Of a DNA stretch of 64,000 bases, positions 32,287 through 42,765 are shown piece by piece. Within the stretch, counting starts at the first letter, position 1. Every line of letters begins with the position of its first letter. The notes below the pieces were generated by a model, which saw only the letters and a program-made list of their open reading frames with translations, was not told the origin of the DNA and did not search any database. The stretch is from Rapana venosa (taxonomy: Eukaryota > Mollusca > Gastropoda > Neogastropoda > Muricidae): assembly GCA_028751875.1 (NCBI GenBank), contig CM054145.1:50429356-50493355 (forward strand). The letters run 5' to 3'. Position numbers and translations under genes: made by a program.

Positions 32287-32430
32287 TCTTAAATATCTGG
32301 TCGAGAGACAGAGAGAGAGAGAAACAGACAGACTGACAGACCGACACACAGACACATAGACAGACACACAGACGCACACACAGACCAAACAAACAGACAC
32401 ACCAAACAAACAGACAGACACATAGAAAAA
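32046..32430. repeat. (TG)n, (CT)n and GACA repeats
   Basis: TG (32046-32132), about 90 bp of unique DNA ending in an ATTCAATTCAATTC tail, CT (32222-32281), then GACA/CACA tetramers (32300-32420). Confidence 0.9.
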
Positions 32431-32431
32431 A

Positions 32432-32712
32432 AATGCTAGGTATGTTTGTATTTCTGTAACCCACCCAACACTGACATCAATCACGCGGATCTTTAAACGT
32501 CCATAATTATTTGATCTTCTGCATGTGAAAAGAATAAAAAGCACTGGCAGGTCTGTATTGAAAATTAAACCTGAGAGATGGTAACACAGAAATCCCCACC
32601 CACCCTTTATTAATCCACCAAACGCTGACACCGAGATGCGAACCCAGGACTTCATGAATCCATGGGATTGAAGTCGAATGGTTTTAACCACTCTGCTTAT
32701 ACTTAGCGTTCG
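32432..32712 (-). mobile_element. B-type tRNA-headed SINE
   Basis: Minus-strand head with A box (AAGCAGAGTGGTTAAAACC) and B box (GGGTTCGCATCTC, one mismatch), body GGTGGGGATTTC, and far end ATGCTAGGTATGTTTGTATT on the plus strand. The length of about 280 bp matches 6943-7215. Confidence 0.8.
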
Positions 32713-32726
32713 TTGGTGTCCTTCTG

Positions 32727-33085
32727 ATGAGCCAGCCAGCCAGTCAGCCAGCCAGTCAGCCAGTCAGCCAGTCAGCTAGCCAGTCAGCCAGTCAGTCAGA
32801 CAGCCAGCCAGCCAGTCAGTCAGCCAGTCAGTCAGCCAGCCAGTCAGCCAGTCAGCCAGTCAGTCAGCCAGCCAGTCAGTCAGCTAGCCAGTCAGCCAGC
32901 CAGCCAGTCAGCCAGCCAGTCAGTCAGCCAGTCCGTCAGCCAGTCAGCTAGCCAGTCAGCCAGTCAGTTAGCCAGCCAGTCAGCCATCCAATCAGCCAGC
33001 CAGTCTGTCAGCTAGCCAGTCATCCAGCGAGCCAGCCAGCCAGTCAGCCAGCCAGCCAGCCAGTCAGCCAGGCGTGGATGACTGG
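32727..33085. repeat. AGCC/AGTC tetranucleotide array
   Basis: About 360 bp of CAGC and CAGT tetramers in irregular order with a few TAGC variants. The frames read as Ser/Gln/Pro repeats. Confidence 0.95.
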
Positions 33086-33239
33086 TCAGAGCTCCATGTA
33101 GGGTCAGGTTGTGGTGCAGGAAAGACTGGACTGGGCAGGTGACAGCCAAACATGGACACGACATTTGGATCCTTACATGGTCCTGTTATGTCCTTTCAGT
33201 TCCTCGTTACTCAGACTTAAGTCAATCGCGTGTGTCTCT

Positions 33240-33535
33240 CCTTCCTTCAGTCGTTCATTCATGCTTTCATTTCTGCCTTCTTTCTATGTTTCGGTCTTTT
33301 GTTTCGTTCTTTGTTTCTTTTCTTTCTTTTCTTGTTTGTTGTTTTGTTTGTTTGTTCGTTTCTTTCTCTCCTTCTTTCGTTCGATCGTTCTTGTCTTCTT
33401 TTCTTTCTTTTCTTTTTTTTTTTCCTTTGTTTCTTTCTTTTCTTCCTTCCTTCCTCCTTCTTTCTTTCCTTCCTTCCTTCCTTCTTTTCTTTTTTCTTTC
33501 CTTTATTTTTTCCTTCTTGTCTTCTTTCCTTCCTA
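33240..33535. repeat. (TTTC)n/(TTCC)n pyrimidine tract
   Basis: Almost entirely T and C on the plus strand with scattered TTTG and TTCG units. Confidence 0.85.
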
Positions 33536-33605
33536 AAAACATGACTGGCCAAAGTAGTGTGGTTGTTGGTTTCATAAAATTACAAATTGAAAAGCTGATA
33601 GACAG

Positions 33606-33692
33606 GTGTGTGTGCGTGTGTTGTGTTGTGTGCGTGCGTGGTGTGTGTGTGTGTGTGTGTGCGTGCGCGTGCGTGCGTGCGCGTGCGTACAC
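33606..33692. repeat. (TG)n/(CGTG)n repeat
   Basis: TG and GCGTGCGTGC units, potential Z-DNA. Confidence 0.9.
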
Positions 33693-33810
33693 GCCTTGCT
33701 ACCCTTCCCCCCTCTCTTCCCAACCCCTTTATTTTCTGGCTAGTCATTTCTGTTTTGAGCAATTAGGCTAAAAGGTGGGTGTGCAGTTTCATCCAGTGAG
33801 TCAGTGCTGC

Positions 33811-33950
33811 ATGAATGAGTGACTACGTGAATGAATGAATGAGTGACTGAGCGAGTGAGTGAGCGAGTGAGTGAGTCATTTATTCATTCATTCATCCACC
33901 CATCCATCCAGTCATTCATTCATTCATTCACTCATTCATTCACTCACACT
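33811..33950. repeat. Inverted tetranucleotide repeat (hairpin)
   Basis: GAAT/GAGT/GACT tetramers (33811-33876) meet their complements CATT/CACT (33877-33950) with almost no spacer, forming a potential hairpin with a stem of about 60 bp. Confidence 0.85.
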
Positions 33951-33999
33951 ACGATTGCTACCATACGGATCGTCTCATTAGCTGCTTCGTTAAATTCGC

Positions 34000-34145
34000 C
34001 TCTTCTCCCTCTCCCCACCCTCTCCCTCTCCCTCTCACCCCGCCCCCCCCCCCCTCACCCCCCTCCCCCAACCCCACGCCAACTCTTGTGTGCTGGAGGG
34101 GGGGGGGGGATGGAGAAGACAGCTCCCATCCCCCCATCCCCGTCA
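34000..34145. repeat. C-rich low-complexity DNA
   Basis: CCCT and C runs followed by a G run (34097-34109). No gene. Confidence 0.75.
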
Positions 34146-34159
34146 CCCTAATAGGCACA

Positions 34160-34245
34160 TGCACACGGTTCATTTAGTTGGCGTTGGACTCGAGCTTTTA
34201 ATGGTTTGAGTTTGATTCCCACGAGCGCGTAAGACAAACACTGGC
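34160..34245 (+). mobile_element. Degraded tRNA-like SINE head
   Basis: TTTAGTTGGCGTTGGACTC is followed at tRNA spacing by GAGTTTGATTCCC, matching a B box with one change. No recognised body follows. Confidence 0.4.
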
Positions 34246-34379
34246 CCTCCTGCTGTCTGCTTTAATGTATTGTCTTTGCCGGTGGCCGCTGTTGCCGTGT
34301 GGTAGATATACAGCATGCAGACTTTGGTTCTGTCCGCTTTCTTTTCAGATGGGGTCCCTGGTCTCTCTGTACGTGTCTT

Positions 34380-34531
34380 TCTTTTTTTTTTCTTTTCTCT
34401 CTGTCTCTCTGTCTCTCTCTCTCTCTCTCGCTCTCTCTCTCTCTGTCTCTGTCTCTCTCTCTCTCTCTCTTCTCCTCTCTCTTCTCTCCTCTCCTCCTCT
34501 CTCTCTCTCTCTCTCTCTGTCTCTCTTCTCT

Positions 34532-34575
<44 letters not shown>

Positions 34576-34747
34576 TCTCTGTCTCTCTGTCTGTCTCTCT
34601 CTCTCTCTCTGCTCTCCCTCTCTCTCTTCTCTCTCTCTCTCTTCTCTCTCCTCTCTCTCTCTCTTGTCTCTCTCTCTCTCTCTCTCTCGTCTCTCTCTCT
34701 CTTCTCTTCTTTCTCTCCTCTCTTCTCTCCTCTCTCTCTCTCTCTCT

Positions 34748-34827
<80 letters not shown>

Positions 34828-34835
34828 CTCTCTCC
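34380..34835. repeat. (CT)n/(CTGT) tract
   Basis: About 455 bp of CT with TCTG, CCT and TTCT variants, present open in all frames on both strands because of the repeat. Confidence 0.95.
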
Positions 34836-35479
34836 TGTCTGACAGTCTGGGTAAGATGGTCAGTTTGTTCCCTTGCACCTCAGGCCACCATGACGTAAAG
34901 GCTGAATGCCACAGTTTGTTTAGGAGAAGGGAACGATGGAAGGCGTGAAATAACATTCGTCATCTCTCTCTCTCCTTACTAATCCTCACCCCTTATCCAC
35001 TGTCCTACCATTCCCCCCCCCCACTCCACCCCCCCCCCCACCACCAACCCCAGCCCCTCCCGACCTCAGCTCCTCCACCCCCACCCCCACACCTCCGTAC
35101 GCATACAAGCATCTGTTTTGTAGTCATCATCATCATCAGAGAAAGAATGGTCATTTGTCCAAGCTTTCGTAATCTTGCCTATATAACATCGATGTTTGTT
35201 TTTCTTCAATGTGTGTAAAGCTGCTCACTGCAGACTATGTACATACATTGAATTTCCTGAAAGTATGTAAACAAAGCCTACGTTTGTTTGCATAATTATG
35301 CTCTGTTGAAGACTCTTCATTTACTCAAATATTCAAAACAGTCACCCCAACAGTAGATTTATCTGGCAGCTGAAAGTTCAAACCTTTGAAAGACACTTTT
35401 ACTCAGAGAGCTGTAAAAGCTGTAACTTTCGACCAAACAAGTAAACTCCTTACTTCTTAAGCCTTTCAAAGACATGAGA
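34836..35479. other. Unassigned sequence
   Basis: Unique DNA with a C-rich stretch (35010-35095). No gene was recognised. Confidence 0.4.
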
Positions 35480-36265
35480 AAAACAGAAATAATCGAAGTA
35501 ATAGTAGGCTCCTTCTCTCTGGGGTGACAACGGCTGTGCCTTCTGTAAGCACCCCAGTTTGGTTGGAAACCACGTCTGGAGTGATTCAGCAGACCAATCT
35601 GTGCATGGCAGTCTCTGCCACAGTTGGTGCAGACTACGTTGGGCAGTGGGTGGGGTTGATGGTCTGGTTTTGCTGTCCCCCCTCCCTGCATCTTTGTCTG
35701 TCTTTCTATTCTGGGGTCTCTTTACTTGTCTGCTACAAATTCCTTTACGTACCGCACTCCTCTACCTACTGCGATTTTCTACAAACGCTTCCCAGCTGTC
35801 AGAGTTTGTGTCGGTGGTTTTCATGTCACGCTTGCACACATCCCTGAAGCACAGAGCTGGACGCCCTGAAGGACAGTGTCCTGCAGTCAGTCCACTGTAC
35901 TGGATGTCCTTGGTAATGCGGCCATCCTTCATACAGTGCAGATGACCAATTTAGTGGAAACGGCATTCACACAGCAAAAAGAGCATGCCGAGGGAGTCTG
36001 CCCGTTCAAGAACAGATTACGTTGGTGACTTTGTCCTTTCAAATAATCACCTAGGATTCGAGGGAGACAGCGGAGATGAAAACTGTCCTGGTGGTTCTTC
36101 TGTCTGGTGTATGTCGTCCAGGCTTCTCTACTATCAAGCCCAGTGCTGGAAACGCAGGCTTGGTACACCTTGAGTTTTGTGTTAAGGATGAGGCTAGTTT
36201 TGTTTCATACTTTCTTGACACGTTTTGACATCAGTGCAGCAGCTTTGGTAATGCGTGTATCGATT
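35480..36265 (-). mobile_element. LINE ORF2 C-terminal remnant, 3' half
   Basis: Minus-strand frames, joined across several shifts, give the usual end of an invertebrate non-LTR retrotransposon ORF2: RITKAAALMSKRVKKV, then KLKVYQACVSSTGLDSREAW, then FHLRCLPRILG, then CMKDGRITKDIQYS, then GRPALCFRDVCKRDMK, and finally a zinc-finger-like CTNCGRDCHAQIGLLNHSRR (about 35632-35575). Frameshifts show it is dead. Its 5' continuation is at 36980-37236, on the far side of the nested insertion. The clade was not assigned. Confidence 0.8.
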
Positions 36266-36977
36266 CCGGGCACGTCACACGAACATCTGGACTGGCCAAG
36301 ACTGTCCTACAGGGAACAGTACAAGGAGTAAGACGAAGAGGTAGACAGAGAAAACGATGGGAAGACAACATCAGAGTGTGGACTGGCCTTGAGTAGAACG
36401 ATTTGCTACGGACAGCAGAGGACCGTGGGGAGTAGAGGAAGCTGGTTGCAAAAGGCTACACACCTGTATTAACTTGGGGGTCACATAGTATCTTGTAAAG
36501 AGTGCGAGTGGGAAAAAATGTTGGTGATTTTCACAAATTTTTTTAAGCATGAAAAAATGGACTGTGCACTTGCTTTTGGGATTGAGGACATAGAGCAATA
36601 CAAGGTTGTCACGAGAAAGTTGGAAATAATCATCAAATGAGGATTGGTTGTATTCCTACAGCGTTGACCCCGCGCATGCATATTGCGGTAAGGAAGCTAG
36701 CAGACGACAAAGGACTGAGGGGGTACAGTGTTTGCTGAAAAACTAAAAAATTTCAAACCTACCAAATTTGTTCAAAATCACATGAGTATTGAGTCAGAGG
36801 CTAGTCTTTCACAAAAGTGGTTTTTATTTCTGTAGATGCCTTAGTACATGCGGTATGAATATAAGAGTCACATAGAAAAACAGAAGGAAAAGAGTAATTT
36901 TTAATACCAGTGTGCAGCCAAATCTTTATTACTGCCCTCACGATCCAGGAACTTCGGGACAGGTGAAGTGAGGTGAG
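36266..36977 (+). mobile_element. 5'-truncated LINE nested in another, 9-bp TSD
   Basis: A plus-strand frame begins within two bases of the left junction (GHVTRTSGLAKTVLQGTVQG, then RQRKRWEDNIRVWTGLE), followed by a stop and about 500 bp of unrecognised 3' sequence ending GTGAAGTGAGGTGAG. GTATCGATT flanks the insert exactly (36257-36265 and 36978-36986). Same family as 45192-45491. Opposite orientation to its host. Confidence 0.88.
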
Positions 36978-36979
36978 GT

Positions 36980-37236
36980 ATCGATTTCTTTGTGAAGAGA
37001 CAGGTTGCTGGTGATGGTGGTGCTCAAGTAGGTTCGATGGTCTGTGTTTTCAAGTACTTCCTCATTGACACACATTGCTAGTGGTGTGGACATAGTCTGA
37101 CCATTGTCACTGATCTTTTTGATGCTGGTCGTGAGTCCGAACTCCTTGAAGGCGTGGAGGGAACAGACCGATCGGCTGCTGCATTCATTTCTTCCTCAGT
37201 GTGCGAGGTCAGAACCGCGTAGTTCTCGAACAACAT
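36980..37236 (-). mobile_element. LINE reverse-transcriptase palm remnant
   Basis: The minus frame reads MLFENYAVLTSHTEEEM, then, in another frame, HAFKEFGLTTSIKKISDNG and TDHRTYLSTTITSNLSLHKE, ending EID at the nested insertion; the host resumes with TRITKAAALMSKR at 36256. The catalytic F/Y-A-D-D motif is changed to F-E-N-Y, so the enzyme is inactive independently of the frameshift. Confidence 0.8.
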
Positions 37237-37238
37237 AG

Positions 37239-37340
37239 TCAAGTCAAGTCAAGTCAAGTCAAGTCAAAAACACTTTAATCATCCCATGAAGGGAAATTAC
37301 AATACTGACAGGCACATTGATACTTATCATAGATCTCTGT
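37239..37340 (-). mobile_element. LINE/retroposon 3' tail ending in (TTGAC)n
   Basis: On the minus strand: GTAATTTCCCTTCATGGGAT, GATTAAAGTG, then TTGACTTGACTTGACTTGAC. The TTTCCC...GGGAT...AAAG fold followed by short tandem units is a known 3'-end design of CR1/L2/Rex-like elements. The same (TCAAG)n tail is at 57690-57723 and 61461-61490. Confidence 0.65.
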
Positions 37341-37453
37341 AATGAAAGTGAGCGGGCGGGATTTTTTTTCGATGTTTGATAATCATGTGTTTTTGTGCCC
37401 GGTCTTTTTGTGAATGGGCTGAAAAGCTGACCACAATAAAAAAAAAATATTGT

Positions 37454-37456
<3 letters not shown>

Positions 37457-37500
<44 letters not shown>

Positions 37501-37503
37501 CTC

Positions 37504-37545
<42 letters not shown>
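37457..37545. repeat. (CT)n microsatellite
   Basis: CT repeats with CCT breaks. Confidence 0.95.
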
Positions 37546-37855
37546 CCCTTTGTTTCTGGCTAGCTTCGTATTTTATTTCTTCTTTCCCTCCTTTCACCTT
37601 TCCTTCTTTCCCTCCCCCTTTCAGTTCTCTTCTTGCTTTTGTTTTTCTTGTTCTTGTTTTTGTTATTGTCGCCGTCGTCGTTTGTTGTTGTTGTTCTTCT
37701 TCTTCTTCTTCTACTTCTTAACATTCTTGTTAGCATTCTTCTTCTTCTTAATATTCTTCTTCACATTCTTCTTCTTCTTCTTCTTTTTCTTCTTCTTCTT
37801 TCTTCTTCTTCTTCTTCTTCTTCTTCTTCTTCTTCTTCTTCTTCTTCTTCTTCTT

Positions 37856-37886
<31 letters not shown>

Positions 37887-38588
37887 ATATTCTTCTTCAC
37901 ATTCTTCTTAGCATTCTTCTTCTTCTTCTCTTCCTCTTCTTCTTCTTAATATTCTTCTTCACATTCTTGTCCTCCTTCTTCTTCTTAATATTCTTCTTCA
38001 TATTCTTGTCCTCCTTCTTCTTTTTCTTCTTAATATTCTTCTTAATATTCTTCTCACATTCTTCTTAGCATTCTTCTTCTTCTCCTTCTTCTTCTTCTCC
38101 TCCTCTCATCCTTCTCCTCTCCTCCTCTCCTTCCTCCTCCTTCTCCTCCTCCTCCTTCTTCTTCTTCTTCTTCTTCTTCTTCTTTGCATTCTTCTTCTTC
38201 TTCTTCTTTGCATTCTTCTTTCTTCTTCTTCTTCTTCTTCTTCATTCTTGTTCTCCTTCTTCTTAATATTCTTCTTCACATTCTTCTTCTTCTTCTTAAC
38301 ATTCTTCTTCTTGTTCTTTTCTTGTTCTTGTCTTCTTCTTCTTCTTCTTCTTGTTCTTGTTCTTGTCTTCTTCTTCTTCTTCTTGTTCTTGTTCTTCTTC
38401 TTCTTCTTGTTCTTGTTCTTGTTCTTCTTCTTCTTCTTCTTCTTCTTCTTCTTCTTCTTCTTCTTTCTTAATATTCATCTTAACATCTTCTTCTTGTTCT
38501 TTTCTTCGTCTTCTTCTTTTATATTCTTGTTAACATTCTTCTTAGCATTCTTCTCTTCTTGTTAACATTCTTCTTCTTTCTTCTTCTT

Positions 38589-38619
<31 letters not shown>

Positions 38620-38845
38620 ATATTCATCTTAACATTCTTCTTCTTGTTCTTCTTCTTCGTCTTCTTCTTTTTAATATTCTTCTTAATATTCTTCTTCACA
38701 TTCTGCTTCTTCTTCTCCTCCTCCTCCTCTTCTTCTTCTTCTTCTTCTTCTTCTTCTTCTTCTTCTTCTTCTTCTTTCTTCTTCTCTTCTTCTTCTTCTT
38801 CTTCTTCTTCTTCTCTCTCCTTCTTCTTCTTCTTCCTCTGTCCCC
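37546..38845. repeat. Long TTC array with ATTC spacers
   Basis: About 1.2 kb of TTC trinucleotides (from 37690) punctuated by TTAATATTC, TTCACATTC, TTAGCATTC and TTAACATTC at irregular spacing, with pyrimidine-rich DNA before it. Long homopurine-homopyrimidine DNA of this type can form triplexes. Frames are Leu-, Ser- or Phe-rich and not genes. Confidence 0.95.
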
Positions 38846-38957
38846 TGAAAGTGGCCAGCCCTCACGGATGACTGGGTTAAAAACATGATGAGATTAGCGC
38901 CAGTCTTGGCCTGGGTGCAGCACAACTGCAGTAAGCTCTTCTGCACGTCACACCTGT
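38846..38957. other. Short unique spacer
   Basis: About 110 bp of non-repetitive DNA between two large arrays. Nothing was recognised. Confidence 0.5.
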
Positions 38958-40140
38958 GTCTGTCTGTCTGTCTCTCTGGCTGGCTGGCTGGCTGGCTGGC
39001 TGTCTGTCTGTCTGTCTCGTTGGCTGGCTGACTGTCTGGCTGTCTGTCTGTTTGTCTGCCTGTCTGTCTGTCTGTCTGTCTGTCTCTCTGGCTGGCTGAC
39101 TGTCTGGCTGGCTGTCTGTTTGTCTGTCTGTCTGTCTGTCTCTCTGGCTGACTGGCTGTGTTTCTGTCTCTGTCTGTTTGTCTGCCTGTCTGTCTGCATG
39201 TCTGTCTCTCTGGCTGGCTGGCTGGCTGGCTGTCTGCCTGTCTGTCTGTCTATCTCTCTGGCTGGCTGGCTTGTCTCTGTGTCTGTCTCTTTCTCCTTGT
39301 TTCTCATTCTCTGTATCAATGTGTCTTTGTTTCTGTCTCTGTCTGTCTGTCTGTCTGCCTGTCCATCTTTTTTTGTCTTTTCCTCTCTTTGTCTTTATGA
39401 GTGCGCCATCCTGTCTTCATCTGTGTACATTTCTTTGTCTCTGTCTCTCTGTCTTTCTGTCTTTCTGTCTGTCTGTCTGTCTGTCTTTCTTTTGTCTTTC
39501 CCTCGCTTTCTCTTTATTAGGAATGTGCCGTCGTGCCTTCATCCCTGTCTCTGTCTCTGTCTGTCTCTGTCTCGTCTCTGTCTATCTGTATGTATGTCTG
39601 TATGTTGTATGTCTGTCTCTGTCTGTCTGTCCGTCCCTGTCTGCTGTCTGCCTGTCTCTGTCTTGCTCTGGTCTCTGTATGTCTGTATGTATGTCTGTCT
39701 CTGTATGTCTGTCTGTAAGTCTGTCTCTGTCTGTCTGTCTGTCTGTCTGTGTTGTCTGTCTGTCTGTATGTCTGTCTGTATGTATGTATGTGTGTCTCTG
39801 TCTGTCTGTCTGTCTGTCTATCTGTGTCTGTCTGCGTGTATGTATGTCTGACTCTGTCTGTATGTCTGTCTGTCTGTCTGTCTGTCTTGTCTGTCTGTCT
39901 GTGTCTTCCTGTCTCTGTCTGCCTGTCTCTGTCTGTCTGCCTGTCTTCTGTGTCTGTCTGTCTGTGTCTGCTGTCTCTGTCTGCCTGTCCTGTCTGTCTG
40001 TCTTCCTGTCTGTCTGTGTCTGTCTGTGTCTGCTGTCTCTGTCTGCCTGTCTTGTCTGTCTGTCTGCCTGTCTGTCTGTGTCTGTCTGTCTGTCTGTCTG
40101 TGTCTGTCTGTCTGTCTGTCTGTGTCTGTCTGTCTGTCAC
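38958..40140. repeat. (TGTC)n/(TGGC)n tetranucleotide array
   Basis: About 1.18 kb. Blocks of CTGTCTGT alternate with GGCTGGCTGG in the first 320 bp. Later parts are mainly TCTG with CTGC and TATG variants. The 327-codon Cys/Leu/Ser frame is repeat-driven. Confidence 0.95.
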
Positions 40141-40420
40141 TATGAAAAGGTAACCCATTAGTCTGGAGTCTCTGCTTGTTACTTGCCTCACAGGAACATA
40201 ACACAGTCCACCACTACATCATACACACACACGACTTACACACACGGGAACACTCACACCTATCTTCTTACATCATGGTCTACTGCTATAACTTGCAGAA
40301 GTGCATTAAATTGTCAGTATGGCTGACTATATTATGCAGTGGACTGCATGCAGAATACATGAAGGGAGGAGTGCCACCGTTTGTAAGAAGAGCTTACAGG
40401 CTCAAGACGCAGTAGTAGAT
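40141..40420. other. Unique spacer at a strand-composition switch
   Basis: About 280 bp of ordinary DNA between a pyrimidine-rich plus strand (left) and a purine-rich plus strand (right). Confidence 0.5.
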
Positions 40421-40921
40421 AGAAAAGAAGAAGAAGAAGAAGAAAGAAGAAGAAAAACAAACAAAGAAGAAAAGAAGAAGAAAGAAGAAGAAGAAGAAAG
40501 AAGAAGAAGAAACAGAAGAGAGACAACGAAGAAGAGCAACAACAACAACAACAACAAGTCAAGAAAGAAGAAGAACAAGAAAGAAGAAAAGACAAGAAGA
40601 AAAGAAGAAACAAGAAGAAGAAGAACAAGAAGAAAAGAACAAGAACAAGAAGAACAAGAAACAACAAAGAAGAACAACAAGAAGAACAACACAAGAAGAA
40701 ACAAGAACAAGAAGAACAAGAAGAACGAACGAAAACACACACAACATACCATGGAGAACAAGAACACGAAGCAAGAAGACGAAGACAAGAAGACAACAAG
40801 AAGAAAACAAGAAGAAAAGAAAGAGAGAAAGAGAGAGACGAAGACGAAGACAGAAGACACACAAGGAAGGCCACACAAGAGAGAGAGAGACAGAGAAGAG
40901 AGAGAGAAAAGAGAGAGAGAG

Positions 40922-40963
<42 letters not shown>

Positions 40964-41148
40964 CAGAGAGAGAGAAGAGAGAGAAGGAGACAAGAGAGAG
41001 AGAAGAAGACAAGAGACACAGAGAGAGAGACAGAGACAGAGAGAGAGAACAGAGACAGAGAGGAACAGAGACAGAGAGAGACAGGAGAGAGAGACAGAGA
41101 CAGAGAGACGAGACAGAGACAGAGAGAGAGACAGAGAAGAAGAAGAGC

Positions 41149-41216
<68 letters not shown>
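40421..41216. repeat. GAA/AAC array then GA/GACA array
   Basis: GAA and AAGAAC units (40421-40735) followed by GAGACA and GA units (40830-41216). The 324-codon Lys/Glu/Arg frame is not a gene. Confidence 0.95.
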
Positions 41217-41217
<1 letters not shown>

Positions 41218-41538
41218 CTGTTATTTCGAGGATAATGCAATAAGCACCCATGTGCTTTTTTCATCCAGTCCCTGTGTGTACGCAGTTTTGTAAGTTTTGT
41301 CATCCGTTCCCACCGGCACTCAATGGCCTACTCTTCCGAAAAGTGGAACGGGTTTTAATATGTGCGCAAGATGTTCTGCGTGCGTTCGCACACAGGACCT
41401 CGGTTTATAGTCTCATCCGAAGGACTTTTGGGGCGAGTGGAGTCCGCACTGATGTTCAACTCCAGAGGAAAAATCCTCTTGAACGAGAATCGAACCCGGG
41501 TGAGCAGATCACGAATACATCACTCTAACCGTCAGGCT
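41217..41538 (-). mobile_element. A-type SINE inserted in a GA microsatellite
   Basis: Tail first on the plus strand (TATTTCGAGGATAATGCAAT), then body (AATGGCCTACTCTTCCGAAA, AAGATGTTCTGCGTGCGTTC) and head (B box complement GAATCGAACCCGGG). The head lacks its first bases. GA/GACA repeat continues on both sides, so the target lay inside the microsatellite. Confidence 0.85.
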
Positions 41539-41569
41539 GAGAGAGACAGAGACAGAGACAGAGAGAGAA

Positions 41570-41600
<31 letters not shown>

Positions 41601-42089
41601 GAGGTGACAAGTCATTGAATGTGTGTATGAGTGTATTTTCATTAGGATATCCTGTGTTGTGATATTGTGGCTTGTTTCTTTGTATGCGCATGTCTTTTTT
41701 TTTAATTTTTGTATTATTGGGAGTAAAGGAAGGGTATAGACGTAGAAGTGAGAAATATAGCAGGTAGTAGGAGAGATAAACAGGTAGGTAGACAGACAGA
41801 CAGACAGACAGACAGTCAGAGAGTAGACAGCCAGATAAAGGGTTAGAGACGGATAGTCAGAGGAACAGAGAGACAGACAGACACAGAGAGAGAGAAACAG
41901 ACAGATACAGAGACAGAGACAGACAGACAGACAATAGTCAGACAAGCAGACATACAGACAGATAAGCTGTAGAGACAGAGGGATAATGTGTTTATGTGCA
42001 TGTGTGTGTGTGTGTGAAAGAGAGACAGACAACTAGACAAACAGACAGACAGACAGGCAGACAGACAGAAAGACAGGCAGGCAGGCAGG

Positions 42090-42122
<33 letters not shown>

Positions 42123-42125
42123 AGA
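41539..42125. repeat. GA and GACA tetranucleotides
   Basis: GA repeats (41540-41603), about 170 bp of AT-rich unique DNA, then GACA with GGCA and GGAC variants (41785-42125). Confidence 0.9.
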
Positions 42126-42190
42126 TAAGCGCTTCGATTTGTTTGTTTTACAAGATTCAGCGCTATATAAATTCCATATATTATTATCAT
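42126..42190 (+). mobile_element. Retroposon 3'-tail fragment (GCGCTATATAAA)
   Basis: AAGCGCTTCGATTTGTTTG, then GCGCTATATAAATTCCATA, then ATTATTATC. The same tail design occurs at 3' ends of LINE2-mobilised retroposons in many animals. No body was recognised, so it is strongly 5' truncated. Confidence 0.55.
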
Positions 42191-42600
42191 AAGTCGTCAG
42201 AGAGAGTCAGAGACAGAGACAGGTAGACAGACACAGCCAGAGACAGCCAGCCAGACAGATGACAGAAACAAACGAAGCGAAAAATAAAAAACACCCGACC
42301 CAAAAAAGACCTACAGCCAACAGCGTTAAGAAGTGGTATCGATTGGTAGTCAAAGAAGTGAGTCATTGACTAGGTCGCTAGACGTGTTACCAAACACAGA
42401 AAAGTGCAAGCAATTAGACAGGTGCCCCCACCCCCACCCCTACCGCCTACCCCACCCCCACTCCACACCCCTACCCCCTACTCTCTGTAGGAAGCCCCCA
42501 GTTATGCTGCAGTCATGCGAAGCCAGCCAGCTCTCTTGGCTTTTTGCTTAAGTCTCTAAACCTGCAAAAGCAGTCAAGTCTGACGAGCGAGCGAGCGAGC

Positions 42601-42654
<54 letters not shown>

Positions 42655-42660
42655 CAGAGA
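42191..42660. repeat. GACA, unique, C-rich and GA sequence
   Basis: GACA tetramers to 42260, about 160 bp of unique DNA, a CCCCAC-rich stretch (42423-42480), more unique DNA, then GCGA/GA repeats (42585-42660). Confidence 0.7.
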
Positions 42661-42765
42661 GCATAATATATCGAAGAGCCCATCAGGCAGGAGAACTGAT
42701 CGACTCTGACTGTTCAATGATTATGAAGTTTTTATCGACAGGAATACTGGGGCAGTAGTTTTGTT

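Noticed and set aside
34345..34956. Arg/Glu-rich minus-strand frame of about 200 codons
   Set aside because: It reads through a CT/GA tract and is open in several frames at once.
39178..40161. Cys/Leu/Ser open frame of 327 codons
   Set aside because: It is a translation of the TCTG/TGGC tetranucleotide array; the complementary strand is equally open.
40319..41293. Long Lys/Glu/Arg open frame of 324 codons
   Set aside because: It runs through GAA, GA and GACA arrays. Such arrays keep frames open on both strands, and no splice or start context supports translation.
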